DNA of 64,000 nucleotides, taken from Diabrotica undecimpunctata (taxonomy: Eukaryota; Arthropoda; Insecta; Coleoptera; Chrysomelidae). Each line of letters starts with the position of its first letter. Position 1 is the first letter of the stretch. Of this stretch, positions 47,272 through 62,899 are shown in pieces. The notes beneath the pieces are model-generated. The model did not search any database. It was not told the DNA's origin and saw only the letters and a program-made list of their open reading frames with translations. The stretch spans positions 20,052,741 to 20,116,740 of the forward strand of contig NC_092805.1 in the NCBI RefSeq assembly GCF_040954645.1, in the 5' to 3' direction. The position numbers and the translations under genes were made by a program.

Positions 47272-48203
47272 ATGAGTTTATGTCGTCATTGGGTCCAAAC
47301 TTGGATACTTCATTCGTCAGATCACTGTCAGACGTGTTGTTCAGCTTTTAGCCACCAGGGAGCAGATGCGTCATATTTGAAAAATCAGCCGATAAACTGT
47401 TATAATAACTTTGCAGTAGAAGAAGTAAAAGCGAAAAAAGACCAAGTCTCCGAAACAGATAGCACTTGTGAAATTGATAAAGCTAGCTGTTACTTTTGGA
47501 ATGAATGGGGATGGATGAAAATTGATGGGGAATAGAGGGGCAATAGAAATCGGATCTTGCGTTTATTACTATCTAAAAGAATTGTCAATAACCAGCCCAG
47601 GAGTTGATGTGATTTTTTATTCCGATAACTGTGGAGACCAACAAAAAAATAAATTTCTAATAGCCATGTACCTGTTTACTTTGGACATCAATTCTATTAC
47701 TTACAAGTACCTTGTTCTCGGTCACACCCAAAATGAAGGTGATTCAATTCACAGCATAATAGAAAAAGCAGTGAAGAGGGCAACCAAATCAGGGCCCATA
47801 TACATTCCCGAGCAATACGTTGAATTAATTAGGAATGCTTGAAAAACAGGAGCTCCTTTAACCGTTAAAGAAGTTGATTTCACTGAGTTTTACGATGTAA
47901 AAGCACTGTAAAATGAAATGGGACTAGATTTCACCAAAGACGAGGAAGGTGGTGACTTCAAAATAACTGAAGTAATGCTACTTATAAGGAAAAGGTAAAA
48001 AGTTATAAAAAATTAACGTGGACGAAAGTTGATGTTTGCCTAAAAAGAAGGGGTCGGAGTTCGTCGGAATTGTTTTTACATAAATGCCAGCTGCGTAGGC
48101 CTTACTCTTCAAAAATTCCTTTAGGTGATAACAAACTAAAAGATTTGAAACAGTTATTTTCAAAACATATAATTCCTGGATTTTGTAAAGCCTTCTACGA
48201 TTA
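47272..48203 (+). pseudogene. DUF7869-like TE-derived gene fragment
   Basis: Two frames give CYFWNEWGW, then NRGAIEIGSCVYYYLKEL, VIFYSDNCGDQQKNKFLIAM, YLVLGHTQNEGDSIHSIIEK and SGPIYIPEQYVELIRNA. This matches the DUF7869 family that is scattered through insect genomes in repeat-like copies, with acidic residues spaced like a nuclease fold. A frameshift at about 47525 and stops after 47840 make it non-functional. Assignment of DUF7869 is from memory of the motif string. Confidence 0.6.
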
Positions 48204-48209
48204 AATTTT

Positions 48210-49750
48210 TCGTTGATTTTGCAATTTCAATTTTATTTTTAAGTTCCTTTTTATTAAAATTGTTTGCTTTTACTACAAATTTCGATTTGTTTAATAAACT
48301 TTTTCAATGACTTTTTGTGCTTATTTCGATTTCACCTTTCAAAACTAGCTAGGTAACCAAAAATTTAACAAAATGAGTATGTCTGTGGAATTTTATATTT
48401 AAAACTAAATTCTAAATTTTTCTTTCTAAAACTAAATTCTAAATTATTAATTTTTCATTACTAAATTTGATCTCCAATTGTTGCCTCAGTTATTTTGTGG
48501 AAACAATGACGTAATTGCAATTGAGGATCAAATTTAGGGATAAAAAATTAAGAATTAATTTCGAATATGTAATAGAGGTACAGTATATCACGGTGGCTAA
48601 GTATAACCGCAATACTAATCCAGTAACTTCATTATGCTTCATTGCATAAGGTATTAAGTAAAATAATTTTATATTTCTGGCTCTCCTGAAAAGTTACACT
48701 TTTGTAGTTGCGTCCATAGATAAAGAATATATATTACTGAATAGATAGGAAACTGTGTAGGTTATTTCTGGACAATGCGCCATCTGGCGGCCTTAGGAAA
48801 GCAACATCTTTTTAAAAAATCTTCTCGTAATTCTTCAAATATAAAGATTAATATTGAGGGTTTGATTACAAAAATAAAACAAACGTTGGTTCTTTTTCTA
48901 CTTTATTTTCTTTTTTACGTTTTTATATAAACATTAATTACATGTATTTAAATGTAGTTGGTTAAACAGTGGCTATTCTGTAGTTTATATAAATTACAAC
49001 ACAGAAACAGAGAAGGAATAGCATCACATTTCAAGGTGGACTTATATCTCAATCCAATATAGCGGGCTTCTGGTCCAAAATGAATTGTGCAAGTCTTCTC
49101 TGCCAATTTTGTTAATCCAAATATCATAAAGCTAAAAAATAAATAGTTTGTTTTTAATATTTTCTGTGAAATAATGTTACATAGTATATTTCTAGAGGTG
49201 CTTTACAAAAGGACAAATAAACAAAAGTTTTGTAGAAAAAGTTCTTAAAACATTGAAGAATTGTCACATTTTTAATGGCGATAATTTTAATTCCTAAAAA
49301 ACTTTTACCTAATTCTATATCGGCAACAATTCTAATACACATCATAACGTGAAAGAAAGAAGTTTGGGACAACATCGGACATTTTAAGGCAATTATTAAA
49401 AAATAAATAAAATCTTATATCAGCATTTTCTACTTACCGCCCTATCTTTTGGAAAAATATGCATTTGAGCATCCTTATTGTAATTATTACAACCATTAAC
49501 GCAACAGTTAAAAACCGTAATTATTTAAATATGATGGCAAAAAAGCAAACAATTATTAATCGCAAATAATACAACTCGAAACACTGTGTCGAAACCACAA
49601 TAAAAATGGCGTACTTGTTTTGTTGGTTGCGGTATTGCGCAGTCACTGTCTTATGCTACGCCCTCTGGTGTCCTTAGGAAATACAAATTTCAGAGGACTA
49701 TCACTCCCATAAGAGATACCCGGGCATGGTTGCGTCATTGTTCCACAGGG
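48210..49750. other. No gene recognised; hairpin and short direct repeat
   Basis: A hairpin at 48465-48538 pairs TAAATTTGATCTCCAATTG with its inverse. A phrase CGCCATCTGGCGGCCTTAGG at about 48778 recurs as CGCCCTCTGGTGTCCTTAGG at about 49658, direct and about 880 bp apart, which could be ends of an unrecognised repeat. Confidence 0.35.
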
Positions 49751-49756
49751 ACAGCG

Positions 49757-49827
49757 ATATTCAATTTGCTTTCGATTTAATAATCGACCTAAATCGTTCA
49801 ACCCAGATCGACCCGTGAACACGAGCC
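49757..49827. repeat. Inverted partial copy of the Harbinger end
   Basis: These roughly 70 bp mirror the first 70 bp of the Harbinger element (49831-49902) with few differences, forming a near-perfect palindrome centred on TTAA at 49829. They are the end of a second, head-to-head copy that has otherwise been lost, or a foldback product. Confidence 0.85.
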
Positions 49828-49830
49828 TTA

Positions 49831-51500
49831 AGGCGCGTTTTCACGGGTCGATCTGGATTGAACGATTTAGATCGATTATTAAATTGAAAGCAAATTGAAT
49901 ATGTAAACCGCAAATCGACTTGGCCGTTCGGCGGAGTGAGGCGATTCGACGGAAGTAGAAAGACTGTCTACTTTTGATAGGCGATTGCCGCCGAATCAAT
50001 GTCGAACGACTGGAATAATCATTTTTTACTAAAATAGATGTTAAATAATATTTATTTTTCTTTCAAAAACGAATTATCATTAGAACAGGCAATTTTCATT
50101 TTTTTTGTTTTGGTTTTTGGTTTGGTTTTTGTATACATTAGTCCCATATCCACTATTTTCCTTTGAGATTAAAACATCCAGAAAAGGTAACGACTTATTT
50201 TATTTCTTTTCCATTGTAAATTTTATTGACTCCTTTTACCTTTTATTTATATTAATCAGAAATGTATCCAACACAACATCTACATATTTCCAACATATTG
50301 TGGGCTTTAAATTTTGATTAGGAATGTTTGTTTTGAAGTCTTCCATCAATATATTAGCTAATAATGGATTTAAAGCACAGCCCAAAAATTTTGTTTATAG
50401 AGATCACTGTTTAGATAAAAATAAGTGTTGTCAGTAGATCGTGTCAACAGTTCCATTATAGCTGATACATTTAATTTGGTTCTAGTTGTTAATCTGTCAT
50501 TTTGTAATTTGGTTCTAATTGTTTTCAAAGTTTTATCTAAGAAAATACCATCTTAATGGTGCATTTATAAATAGACTATTTATGTAAAACCTTACTTAGA
50601 AAATATTACATATACAAAGCAATGTATCAAATTATATTAACATTTAAAAATATAGATAATTTTAATAAAATTTGTTAAATTAATAATCTAATTTTGTTTT
50701 ATTTAAGTCAAGCATAGCTACAGCTATACAGATCCCTCTTTATAATAATAACCTTTCAGTTTTTTTTTAATAATACATCATACACAATAATAATACACAA
50801 AAAAGGTGCTATATACTTGATTCATTCATGCCTAATTAATATATAACATCAGTCAACCTCCTGTATATAAAATACCAAATTTTTATTGCAAAAAATGCTG
50901 AAAAATATTTTTTTAAATAATTTTTAAAAGTAGGTATTTTAAAAGACCTTTAATTTTGATTTGCTATTATTTACTATTAATTTTAGAGTTATTCTTATAA
51001 TTTAAACATTATTAAATTTATCAAACGGGTTAAATAGATGGATTGAAGTAATTATATTATTAATTTATAAAAAAAATGTTGCCGGTAATGCTTAACGCAT
51101 ATTTGTATCGATTTTTTTAATTTTCCCAGCAGTTTTTTCTAAAAGTTCTTTAAAATGTGCATTATCCATTCTTAAATGATTTCTATAAGCCTCTGGATCT
51201 CCCACAACCATTTCTTGGAGCAGGCTTTGTGATGCACCATGAGTATTTCGTCTTAAAATCCACGGTCGGGTCCACCACCTTCGTTTATTTTTCTTTTTGT
51301 TTGATTTGGCGATTTCTTCTCGAATTGCATAACAAATTAATTCCACACCTACATTAAGAATTTCACGTGTAGCCATTTTGTACTACAAATAATTCAACAT
51401 TCATCGACTGTCGTGTAAACCTTTTTGCTTTCGGCACAGATCGCATTATGGTCGAACGATCCAAATCGTTCAACCCAAATCGACCCGTGAAAACGCGCCT
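49831..51500 (-). mobile_element. PIF/Harbinger transposon with TTA duplication, internally decayed
   Basis: The ends AGGCGCGTTTTCACGGGTCG (49831) and its inverse at 51500 are perfect, and TTA flanks both (49828-49830, 51501-51503), the PIF/Harbinger signature. The length is 1670 bp. Only the N-terminal part of a HARBI1-like protein remains (51092-51376). It lies just downstream of the lysozyme stop codon. Confidence 0.9.
51092..51376 (-). pseudogene. HARBI1-like nuclease N-terminal fragment
   Basis: A 94-codon frame containing KRRWWTRPWILRRNTHGASQ, then PEAYRNHLRMDNAHFKELLE and KIKKIDTNMR, the typical start of Harbinger transposases. The DDE core that should follow is absent. It belongs to the element at 49831-51500. 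Confidence 0.8.
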
Positions 51501-51617
51501 TTACAGTACGTATGTTTTGAAATAAATTCCAATATTTACACTAAAAAGGTAGGTATTTATTAAAATTTAATTTGGTAAAAGTTTATAATTTATAAAAGTA
51601 GGCATAATTAACAGTCT

Positions 51618-56509
<4,892 letters not shown>

Positions 56510-58648
56510 TTTGTAGTACCTAAAAAAGAATAAAACATTATTTGAAAGAAAGATGATATTGTGAAAATATTTTTATATTTTTGAATACATAATAGGATTT
56601 GGTTATCTATAATAAAAAAATTTTGGAAGTATTGTTTTTTTTTTAAACTGTTTGAAGACTAAACCAGGACTTTTGGTTATGAACATTCATTCTGTGCGAT
56701 TGGTATTATTTGATGTTCGTGAATTTGTGGGGTAAGAATATCAAAGTATTAAGATTCTATAAAATTCTATATTACAAGAAATAAAAGATGAAACAAGAAC
56801 ACTGGCAAACAAAATAAACAAAGAAGTAAAGTATCTTGAAGAAAAACATAATACAGTGCCTGACAGTTAGACAGGCAAATGAGAAAAACTAATATACTGA
56901 TATATGGTATAGAAAAACCTGAAAACGGAGATATAATTGCAGAAGTACTTAACTTGTTCCACGAGGGCTTAAAGTCATGTCAGTTTGCAAAATAAACAAT
57001 ATTTATCTAATAAAAATATGAACTAAAAACGCAGTTAAAGTTGAATTTCTAATTTCTATCTTATCTCAAGAAAAATATAACACTAAAAAACTGTAGTAAA
57101 TTACGTCATATCAATGTTTATATAAATCACGATCTATGCTACGAGGACAAAGACCAAAACCTTCTCACTACACATCTTAAACTAGCAAGAGAAAAGCAAA
57201 TTTATGCTAAAATTTGTGGCAGATCCTTGGTCATAAATAATAAAAAATATTCTGCTTAAGACTAAACTGATATTCAATCAGAAAAACCTTAACCACGCAG
57301 TGCACCAGAAACACCAACACTTAATTCTAAAATATTTTTTTAAAAACAGCATCTCACAATTTACCTTAGCTATGCCCAAGAATTCATCATAGAAAGAAGA
57401 GGCTACCCAACAACAAAACCTTAACCTGATAACTACACTGACTGAAAAACAGACAAAGGAATCAGATACTGATAAAAGTAAATCATAAAAAAAAGTTCGG
57501 AAAAGAAAAATTATACACCATAAATAAGTACTAAGAGGAGTGGAGAAGCACAAAAACGAAGATAGACACGAAGAAGGAAAAAAGCCAAAATCAAGACACA
57601 ACTCTACTTCAGGTACCAAAAAAAAAAGAGTTAAGACTCGGCAGCAAAGCAGTAAGTGCTAGAATTTTGTAAGACAAATATTATTTCTTAGGTTCACTAT
57701 CAAATTTTTTTAGTTGTTGTTATAGTATGGATCCATAGAATTGGATCCATAGAATCGTGATGTATTCCCGTAATTACTCATAATCCTAAATACATTGAAG
57801 ATTTTAATAAGTTAACTGCGGATTTTTTAAAGGTAGTAAAAATAATTTTACCATTTTACACCAAAATATTAGAAGCCTCAATAAAAATCTAGATCAGTTA
57901 CGATTCAATATACAACAGCAGATGACACTTAATTTTGACTGTATATATCTAAAGGAAACTTTGATTATTAGTGATATATCTTTATTTCAAATAGACAATT
58001 ATAACATTTTATATACTGAAGGGGATATAAATCAAAATGATGGTGTCGCTGTATACATAAAAAAGAATTTAAGATTTACGTGGAAGATTGTAAACATTAG
58101 TGTATGTTTGGTATTAGAGATAACTATATGTATTAGGTAAATATAATCAAAAAACTAATATCATTAACTTACAGACCACCATCGACAGATGAAGAGAATT
58201 TTTGTATTGGTCTAGATAAATGTTTAGAGATCCCTAATATTTGTTTCTAAATATCATGTTTTATTGGGCGAAATTAATATTAATATCAAAAATATGGCAC
58301 CAGAGTCTTCTGAGTATTTCAGTATATTGAGTCAACATAATTTTTTATCAATAATAAATAAAAATACTAGGCTTCAGGGCGATTCTCGTAGTTGTAAATA
58401 CCACATTTTTGTAAAAAGTAAGTTTTGTATCAATCATAATGCTTTCTAAGATGTTCTAGATCTCTCTGTGACTAATAATAAAGCACCATTTGTAAGTTTA
58501 TCTTTTGGAAAAAATTATATTGAATGTAAAACTAAGTTTAAGAAAATAATTAATTATGATGATTTAAAAAAAGATCTTAGTTTTCAAAATTGGGATCACT
58601 GTTCTGATATGAATAGTCTTAATGATTTCTTAAATAATTTTACCGACA

Positions 58649-58879
58649 GCCATGGCTCAGTGGCTATGTTACTGGCTTAAAAAGCTGGAGGGACCAAGTT
58701 GGAATCCCGGCACCAACAAAATTTTCAATTTCTAATTTAACTGAGCTAGCACCGTGCTTCGGAGGACACGTAAAGCCGTCGGTCCCGGCTAACGAAAGTA
58801 GTCGTTGTTAGGGGCGCTTGCGCGACCTGAAAACCCTAATACTAGACCTTAGCCAGAAGGTTACACGAAGTTTACTTTT
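58649..58879 (+). mobile_element. tRNA-derived SINE with 11-bp target-site duplication
   Basis: The 231-bp insertion is flanked by perfect copies of TTTTACCGACA (58638-58648 and 58880-58890). A-box-like TGGCTCAGTGG lies at 58653-58663 and B-box-like AGTTGGAATCC at 58697-58707, the RNA polymerase III promoter spacing of a tRNA. It ends in a T-rich tract. Removing it restores the host ORF: FLNNFTD continues as TLISLIDKNAKEIN. It therefore inserted into the CR1/Jockey-type element after that element arrived. Confidence 0.9.
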
Positions 58880-59969
58880 TTTTACCGACACCCTCATTTC
58901 ATTAATCGATAAAAATGCCAAAGAAATAAATAAAAAATATGTGAGTTTAAGCGAAATATCTGAATGACAGATGGCAAAAAAGTGAACTTTACAGAAAATT
59001 TATAAACAACCCAAATGACCTAACATTAAAAAAAGAATACACAATTTACGCAAATAAATTAAATAAGCGAATTATTGAGGTAAAAAAATATTTTTATACG
59101 GAAATTACAAAATATAAAAACAGTTCTAAAGGTCTGTGGAATATTATTAAGAAATTAGATCATAATAGTACAAAAAGTGAAATTAATTCCATTTTAAATT
59201 AAAATAATAAGGTAATCACTGATAGTCAAAATATTAGCAATATTTTTAATGATTATTTTTCTAATATAAGGTGTACGCTTGCTAGAAATATTAAAATATC
59301 CTCTTCTCCTGATCCTCCAAAAACTACACGTTTTTCCTAAAATCCGTAACGGAATCAGAAGTTCAGAGTAATATTCATTCCCTTAAACCAAAAAAATCTC
59401 CTGGCATAGACAACATTTCCGCCGATCTGTTAAAGATAATTTCTAATTATATTGTTGATCCGATAACTTATTTAATGAGTAAAATATTTGAACATGGTAC
59501 ATGTCTTGGCCATTTAAAAAAAACTGTAATTATACCTATATTTAAAAAAGGTGAAATTGATGCAAAATTATCGTCCTATATCACTTATTACCAGCATTGC
59601 AAAAATCTTTGAAGAGGCCATAGCTGAACGAGTAAATCAATATCTTACAAAGTTTAACCTGCTGTCTCCAAACTAATTTGGTTTTAAGAAGGGATATTCC
59701 ACGTCCGCTACTGATTATTTATATACGATGCTGGATAATAGCTTTCCTACTTTAGCGATATTTTTGGATCTAGCTAAGGCATTTGACGCTGTTGGTTATC
59801 AGCAGTTGTTAGTAGCTTTGAATGATCTTGGAATAAGAGGCATACCGTACTTACTATTTCAAAGTTATTTAAAAAATAGATCGCAAATTGTCAAAATTAA
59901 TAACAAAGTAAGTACTAACAAAATCATTGGGTGTGGTGTGTCTCAAGGTACTGGGTCCTTTACTGTTTT

Positions 59970-59971
<2 letters not shown>

Positions 59972-60043
<72 letters not shown>
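59972..60043. repeat. (AT)n expansion inside reverse transcriptase motif
   Basis: About 72 bp of TA repeats replace the Ile-Tyr-Ile codons of the LLFSIYIND-type RT motif. The frame through the repeat still reaches DLAEMKIHGKVICFADDT. Confidence 0.92.
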
Positions 60044-60046
<3 letters not shown>

Positions 60047-60285
60047 ATTGATCTAGCAGAAATGAAAATACATGGGAAAGTTATTTGTTTTGCTGACGAT
60101 ACTGTCACACTTTACACTAGTGATTCTTGGAATAAACTTAAAACTTTAGAAGAAACAGAAACTATAAAGTCCACAAGGAAACTAAGTTCCTGTATTTGGC
60201 TGTATACCATAAAATTTTCCAATAAAATCCTTTATAAAAAGGTATATAAAAAACCCATTTGGGCTATGTTAAATTGACAAAACGT

Positions 60286-60311
60286 TTTCGGAATAAGTAT
60301 TCCATCATCAG
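60286..60311 (-). ncRNA. Hammerhead-ribozyme-like core 3
   Basis: On the minus strand: CTGATGA, then stem GGAAT / ATTCC around ACTT, then GAAA, followed by ACGTTTTGTC with a possible short stem III and a GUC-type cleavage site. It lies about 1.2 kb downstream of the Penelope-like GIY-YIG frame, on the same strand. Confidence 0.6.
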
Positions 60312-60867
60312 TGTCCTAAAAAGTATTTAACCACTTAATTAAGAAGAACATGAAATAATTTAAGTTTTGACTAAGGTTAATGTAAAATGTGGTTAATACT
60401 TACAGGTTAATACATGGAAATAGCCACTAAATATGGGGGTAAAAACCCTTTAAAAATTGCTAAATAAAATTTAGTTTACATTATGTCTAGTTTATAATTA
60501 AGATGGTAAAGTTACCGTTGGAGTGGTAACATGGCGACATATGACTCTACATTAAGTTGCAAGTCCTGAGACGGTATGTCTACGAGGACTTTATTAAAGC
60601 AACTGATTGAAATGACAATCTTGACAGGCTATGACGGAAGTTGTGACAGAGCAGTCAGTGTAACTGTATATGTCTATTTAAGACAGAAGCCAACGTTGTT
60701 TAAAAATTGTGAAAGTTAAAATAAAAATAAAATTATAACAGTATCAACCATCAATGTTATTGTTTTAAATTATGTATGTGAGATGAAATTGTGGTGAGAA
60801 AATTATGTGATTATAGTTAGGCAACCAACTATACAGTGTCAAGTGGTGTGATGAAAAAATTCTAATA

Positions 60868-61330
60868 TAAGGCCCTTTATGTTTTAATAACATTTGGTAC
60901 CTGGAAAATGGAAACTAGACACAGGTGGAAAGTTGGGTTCTTGAAAAAGTATAGGAATTAATATATTTAATATGTGAGAATGTTATTCAATGAATGAAAT
61001 AAAACTATTGAAATATAAAGTTCATGTAAAAATTGACTTATAACTCAATTATATTAGGCCCTGTATGTCAAAAAACAACATTTGGTACCTGGTAAATGTA
61101 AAACTTCTTGAGTTGTAAGTTCATGAATATAAATATCTGATTGGGTGTTAACAAACTGAGTGATGTAGTTATATTTTGTGTGTTGACAAGTATATGAAAT
61201 GGACAAAATTTGATGGTTGGAAGTGGTTTTGTAATGTATTGATCGTAAAGTACTCAACTTATAACTTGAGAAAAGGCCCTATCTGTTATAAAGCAACACT
61301 AGGTACATAGGAAAAATAAAAGATTAAGTT
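60868..61330. repeat. Three diverged repeats in Penelope 3' region
   Basis: AAGGCCCT...AACATTTGGTACCTGG-type phrases begin near 60870, 61057 and 61271, about 190-215 bp apart, each followed by an AAACT/TAAGTT-rich tail. Direct orientation. Confidence 0.7.
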
Positions 61331-61485
61331 ATAAGTTGGTAAGTTGAATGAACTATTGGTCTATATTGACTATAATAGTAAAATGAAATTGTTGTGGGTG
61401 GCTCTGTTAAATTTGAGTAAAGAGAATGAAAATCAAGGTGTTTTTGAGAAAATTGTGAATTGTAGAAGTAAATTGGGGATGTGGG

Positions 61486-62133
61486 TTAGGAGAATAGTTG
61501 ACGATGAAGAGGGAGAAAATCTCGATTGAATGAAACATGATTGACGCAATTTGGGCTTTTTTGTTTTTCTTTAAGAATTGCAAGATCTTCGTATAAATCT
61601 AATTTGAGGAAATTTTTTTGGGAGATATTGTGGATAAGTGAAACGTCTTCTGGGATATTGAGGGTGTGGTTGTGTTCTTTGAGATGTTGAGAGAAAGTGG
61701 AAGTATTTTCTCTTTTTATGTGCTCTAGAGAGCGTGAGGAAAGATATCTGCATGTTCTACCTATGTAGGTGGCATTGCAATCTGAACATTTAAGTCTATA
61801 TACTCCACTCCGGTTCATATAATTGATAGGATCTTTGGAATTAGAAATATGTTTTCCCAAATTGTTGGGTACTTTGAAAGAAACATGGGTGTTTTCAACC
61901 GAACGTTGGATGAGATTTCGAATATCTCCAGAAAGACTATCATGATAGAATGGGAGTGAAACATAATTGGGTTTGGTGGTAAGGTCTCTGGGGAACGCAG
62001 TCTCCCGCAGGGTCTTAAGGCGTTTAACTATAAAGGTTTTAGAATGGCTAAATAGGAGAAATATACTAAATTCTTTGATAGAGTCACGTCTTAGATATAC
62101 CATTTTAACATGGAGTGTAAATATGCTTCTCAT
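61486..62133 (-). pseudogene. Penelope-type GIY-YIG endonuclease domain
   Basis: The 215-codon frame is open. KTFIVKRLKTLRETAFPRDL is the connector typical of Penelope. GVYRLKCSDCNATYIGRT has the GIY-like GVY and YIG motifs with a CxxC between them, characteristic of this element class. Then come the catalytic-type Arg and the Glu-His of SRSLEHIKR, and a HLKEHNH zinc-type His cluster. The endonuclease should nick target DNA for reverse transcription. No RT domain is attached, so the protein is partial although this stretch has no stop. Confidence 0.85.
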
Positions 62134-62491
62134 TTGAATAAACTCGAAATACTATAAATGAGGTTTTTGAAAATTATGCTAAAAAAACCTCGCTTATATT
62201 CATCAGAACTTCTTTATCAGCAAGCAGGTATTTTTAAGATTAGACAGTTATATTTGTTAAACATAATTTTGCTTACATACAAAAATAACGCATAAAATCA
62301 ATAGATCATACTTACAGCACTAGAAAAAAAGTTCATGACTATGTCCAAATTACTAGTGCTTATAAATCAATTGGAAAACACAATTTCACATACTCCATTC
62401 CTAGAATATTTAACTATTTACCCGAGATCTATAAAACCTACATGATGAAAAATCAACGCATTCAACATGATTAAATTCATTTTTATAAAAT

Positions 62492-62895
62492 TTCTTAAGA
62501 ACGTGGGCGCAAAATTTCGGGCAAATGCTTTTTAAATGCATTCATTTTTTTCGAATCATGAGAAAACTAATAAATATTTTTAAAAAATTTAAACGCAGAA
62601 TGAAAGATTCCATTATTACCGAGGGCCAAAAGTCCCTAGAATAAACAAAAAGTTTCTTTTAAATAGATATTTGAAATTAAAAATCACACTTAATTTTCTT
62701 TTCTTTTTCACCCCTGTAATTTACTTAAATAAACATTATAAAAGTTTTCAGGGACTTTCGGCCCTCAGTAATAATGTAATCTTTAATTCTGCGTTTAAAT
62801 TTTTCAAAAATACTTATTAGTTTTCTCAGATTTCGAATAAAATGAATGCGTTTAAAAAGCATAGGCCCGAAATTTTGCGCCTACGCTCTTAAGAA
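62492..62895. mobile_element. MITE with long inverted arms, 404 bp
   Basis: The ends TTCTTAAGAACGTGGGCGCA and the inverse at 62895 differ at a few bases. Arms of about 150-160 bp pair through GAGGGCC-AAAAGTCCCT and its inverse. No open frame. Confidence 0.85.
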
Positions 62896-62899
62896 CACT

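Larger units (their letters stand above)
56760..60280 (+). mobile_element. CR1/Jockey-type non-LTR retrotransposon, decayed, two ORFs
   Basis: ORF1 remnants at 56870-57430 read ILIYGIEKPENGDIIAEVLN, then HINVYINHDLCYEDKDQN and AREKQIYAKICGRSLVINNK. ORF2 starts at about 57850 with LHQNIRSLNKNLDQLRFNI (AP endonuclease) and DGVAVYIKKNLRF. The reverse transcriptase runs 59340-60140: KSPGIDNISADLLKIISN, ATIFLDLAKAFDAVGYQQLL (motif A) and KVICFADDTVTLYTSD (motif C). A SINE splits the linker at 58649-58879, and an (AT)n expansion sits in the RT at 59972-60043. Several stops and frameshifts are present. The 3' end runs into the Penelope-like element. Confidence 0.78.
60286..62160 (-). mobile_element. 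Penelope-like retroelement, 3' part
   Basis: The minus-strand unit holds the GIY-YIG endonuclease end of the ORF, about 1.2 kb of 3' sequence with diverged repeats, and a hammerhead-like core. The reverse transcriptase that should precede the endonuclease is not present upstream (above 62160), so the copy is 5'-truncated. Confidence 0.7.

Noticed and set aside
57278..57619. 113-codon minus-strand frame rich in Phe, Ser and Leu
   Set aside because: It is the antisense shadow of the A-rich ORF1 region of the plus-strand retrotransposon.
58649..58720. A genuine tRNA gene
   Set aside because: A and B boxes are present, but the cloverleaf is not evident and the unit is a 231-bp insertion with target duplication, so it is a SINE.
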